A program made the position numbers and the translations under genes. 32,451 bases of DNA. It comes from Planctomycetota bacterium. Lineage in GTDB: Bacteria; Planctomycetota; MHYJ01; WSZJ01. A model generated the notes under the pieces. That model did not search any database. It was not told the DNA's origin and saw nothing but the letters and a program-made list of their open reading frames with translations. The stretch covers positions 1-32,451 of the forward strand of contig JACPRD010000044.1 in the NCBI GenBank assembly GCA_016190145.1. The letters run 5' to 3'. This document shows, one piece after another, positions 31,084-32,451 of the stretch; positions within the stretch are counted from its first letter, which is position 1; each line of letters begins with the position of its first letter.

Positions 31084-31935
31084 TCACCGTCTCCCCGGCT
31101 TCACCTTCCTCAGCCCTTCCGCGAACGCCTGCAGCGCGAGAAGCGTGAGCGAGAGCGCCGCCGCGGGGAACAAGACGAGCCACCAGCGGAACTGCACCGG
31201 ATTCAGAAGCTCCGCCCCTTCCGCCAGGAGGCTCCCCCACGACGCCGAGGGATCGCGGACGCCGAGGCCGATGAAGGACAGAAACGACTCCTCGAGCATC
31301 ATCACCGGCACCATGAGCGCCGCGTAGGCGAGCACCGGGCCGGCGAGGTTGGGGACGAGGTGGCGGGCGACGATGCGGAGCGGGCCGGAGCCCAGGGCGC
31401 GCGCGGCCTCGACGAAGCCGGCGGATTTCAGGGAGAGGACTTCGGCGCGGACGATGCGCGCGGGGGTGAGCCACTGGATGGCGCCGAGGACGGAGAAGAG
31501 GAGGACGAGTTGCGCGCGTTCTTCGGAGCCGAGGAGGCGGACGAGCGGGTTCCGGTCGGGGGGGATGGAGCGGAACATGACAGTTGCGAGAATGGCGACG
31601 AAGACGAACGGGAGGCCGTAGAGCGTGTCGACGAGGCGCATGAGCGCGGCGTCCACCCAGCCGCCTTTCCAGCCCGCCGCGCACCCCACGAGGAGGCCGA
31701 ACGCGAGCGCGACCGCGGTGCCGGCGAGTCCGACCATGAGCGACACGCGCGCGCCCTCGGCGAGGCGCGTGGCGAGGTCGCGGCCGAGGAGGTCGGTGCC
31801 GAGCCAATGTGAAGCGGAGGGTCTTTGGAACGAGGCGGCGGCGTCGTGGCGGGCGGTCCATGGGGAGAAGCGGGGACCGGCGACGGCCGCTGCGGCGACG
31901 AGGACCAGGAAGGCGGCGGGAAGCGCGCGTCTCAC
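31084..31935 (-). CDS. Peptide/nickel-type ABC transporter permease (DppC/OppC-like)
   Basis: This integral membrane protein of about 283 residues has the DppC layout. An N-terminal helix (LPAAFLVLVAAAAVAG) is followed by HWLGTDLLGRDLATRLAEGARVSLMVGL, typical of this family. Further helices and the EAA loop VEAARALGSGPLRIVARHLVPN, which contacts the ATPase subunit, follow. It moves short peptides, nickel or similar solutes together with a DppB-type partner. The GTG start at 31935 overlaps the stop of that partner by four bases (GTGA), with GGGAGGG just upstream. The binding protein and ATPases must lie beyond the window. Confidence 0.92.
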   Translation of the reverse strand: MRRALPAAFLVLVAAAAVAGPRFSPWTARHDAAASFQRPSASHWLGTDLLGRDLATRLAEGARVSLMVGLAGTAVALAFGLLVGCAAGWKGGWVDAALMRLVDTLYGLPFVFVAILATVMFRSIPPDRNPLVRLLGSEERAQLVLLFSVLGAIQWLTPARIVRAEVLSLKSAGFVEAARALGSGPLRIVARHLVPNLAGPVLAYAALMVPVMMLEESFLSFIGLGVRDPSASWGSLLAEGAELLNPVQFRWWLVLFPAAALSLTLLALQAFAEGLRKVKPGRR

Positions 31936-32451
31936 TTGCCCTCCCGGAGCCGCGGATCGAGCGCGGCGCACGCGACGTCGACGGCGATGTTCACGGCGAT
32001 GAGGAGCGCGGAGTAGACGAGGACGACGCCCATGAGAAGCGTGAGGTCGCGGCCGAGGGCGGCGTTGACGAAATGCGAGCCGAGGCCGGGGATCGCGAAG
32101 ACTTTTTCTACCGCGAACGACCCCGTGAGCGCCGCGGCCGTCGCAGGCCCGAGATACGTCACGACGGGCAGGAGGCCGTTCCGAAGCGCGTGGTTCACGA
32201 CGACGTCCCGCTCCGTGCAACCTTTCGCCCGCGCTGTCCGGCAGTAGTCCTTCGCCAGGTTCTCCCGCGTCGCCGCGCGCGCGAGCCGCGCCACGACCGC
32301 GCACACCGGCAGCCCGAGCGCGAGCGCCGGCAGCACCGCCTGCCTGAGCGTCCCCCACCCCCCCGGCGGCATCAGATGCAGCCCGAACGCGAACACCATC
32401 ACCAGCACCGGCGCCACCACGAACGACGGAAGCGCCACCCCCGCGAGCCCC
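31932..32451 (-). CDS. Peptide/nickel-type ABC transporter permease (DppB/OppB-like), 5'-truncated by the window
   Basis: The C-terminal 173 residues are visible, and the frame is open to the window edge. The segment GVALPSF near the edge, ARAATRENLAKDYCRTARAKGCTERDVVVNHALRNGLLPVVTYLG (the EAA loop), and FAVEKVFAIPGLGSHFVNAALGRDLTLLMGVVLVYS are characteristic of DppB-type permeases. Its stop overlaps the GTG of the DppC-like gene. The N-terminal helices lie outside the window. Confidence 0.92.
   Translation of the reverse strand, partial: GLAGVALPSFVVAPVLVMVFAFGLHLMPPGGWGTLRQAVLPALALGLPVCAVVARLARAATRENLAKDYCRTARAKGCTERDVVVNHALRNGLLPVVTYLGPATAAALTGSFAVEKVFAIPGLGSHFVNAALGRDLTLLMGVVLVYSALLIAVNIAVDVACAALDPRLREGK

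Overview
The window comes from a GC-rich bacterium (roughly two-thirds G+C, strong G/C third-position preference). The gene content suggests Planctomycetota or a close relative. The indications are an ECF-type sigma factor followed directly by a soluble Ser/Thr kinase, two HExxH peptidases of the DUF1570/peptidase-MA type, a secreted prenyltransferase-like toroid protein, and a rhomboid-fold protein with a short charged C-terminal domain. This placement is inference; there is no rRNA here.

Layout. 18-4801 (+): a Wzz/BY-kinase-like exopolysaccharide protein overlapping a TPR-zincin. 4967-10673 (-): a secreted toroid protein, a receiver-GGDEF diguanylate cyclase translationally coupled to a PAS-rich histidine kinase, and a GT2 glycosyltransferase. 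10724-13696 (+): a YhaM-like exoribonuclease and two related secreted proteins. 13698-16080: a HEAT protein, UbiE/MenG, a DUF318-type permease (+) and a HIT hydrolase. 16386-18211 (-): tRNA-Gly(CCC), kinase and sigma factor. 18437-20043 (-): a lipoprotein and SerS. 20104-21752 (+): a rhomboid-fold protein lacking the catalytic serine, coupled to a membrane-anchored HExxH protein. 21827-26849 (-): a candidate selenoprotein, an HDOD protein, GroEL and a single-domain receiver. 27079-29113 (+): a UbiD-family decarboxylase and a degenerate receiver. 29150-32451 (-): an unrecognised large protein and two peptide/nickel-type ABC permeases, the second cut by the window edge.

Most notable signal. The secreted protein at 21827-23080 contains an in-frame TGA (21953-21955) directly after a cysteine. 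The same frame stays open for 41 more codons and ends with TAA 30 bases before a strong terminator. Starting 11 nt after the TGA is a long stem-loop with a GGU apical loop 24 nt from the TGA, which fits the bacterial SECIS pattern. I propose an undescribed secreted selenoprotein with a Cys-Sec-Gly-Gly motif.

Second theme. Several gene ends carry long imperfect inverted repeats whose arm begins at, or overlaps, the stop codon (4802-4969, 6310-6448, 23494-23695). A further nested palindrome abuts the tRNA-Gly 3' end (16119-16390). There is also a dispersed 29-bp palindrome in two copies and 7-bp tandem repeats at two intergenic sites. Together they look like a genome-wide set of 3'-end and intergenic structural elements.
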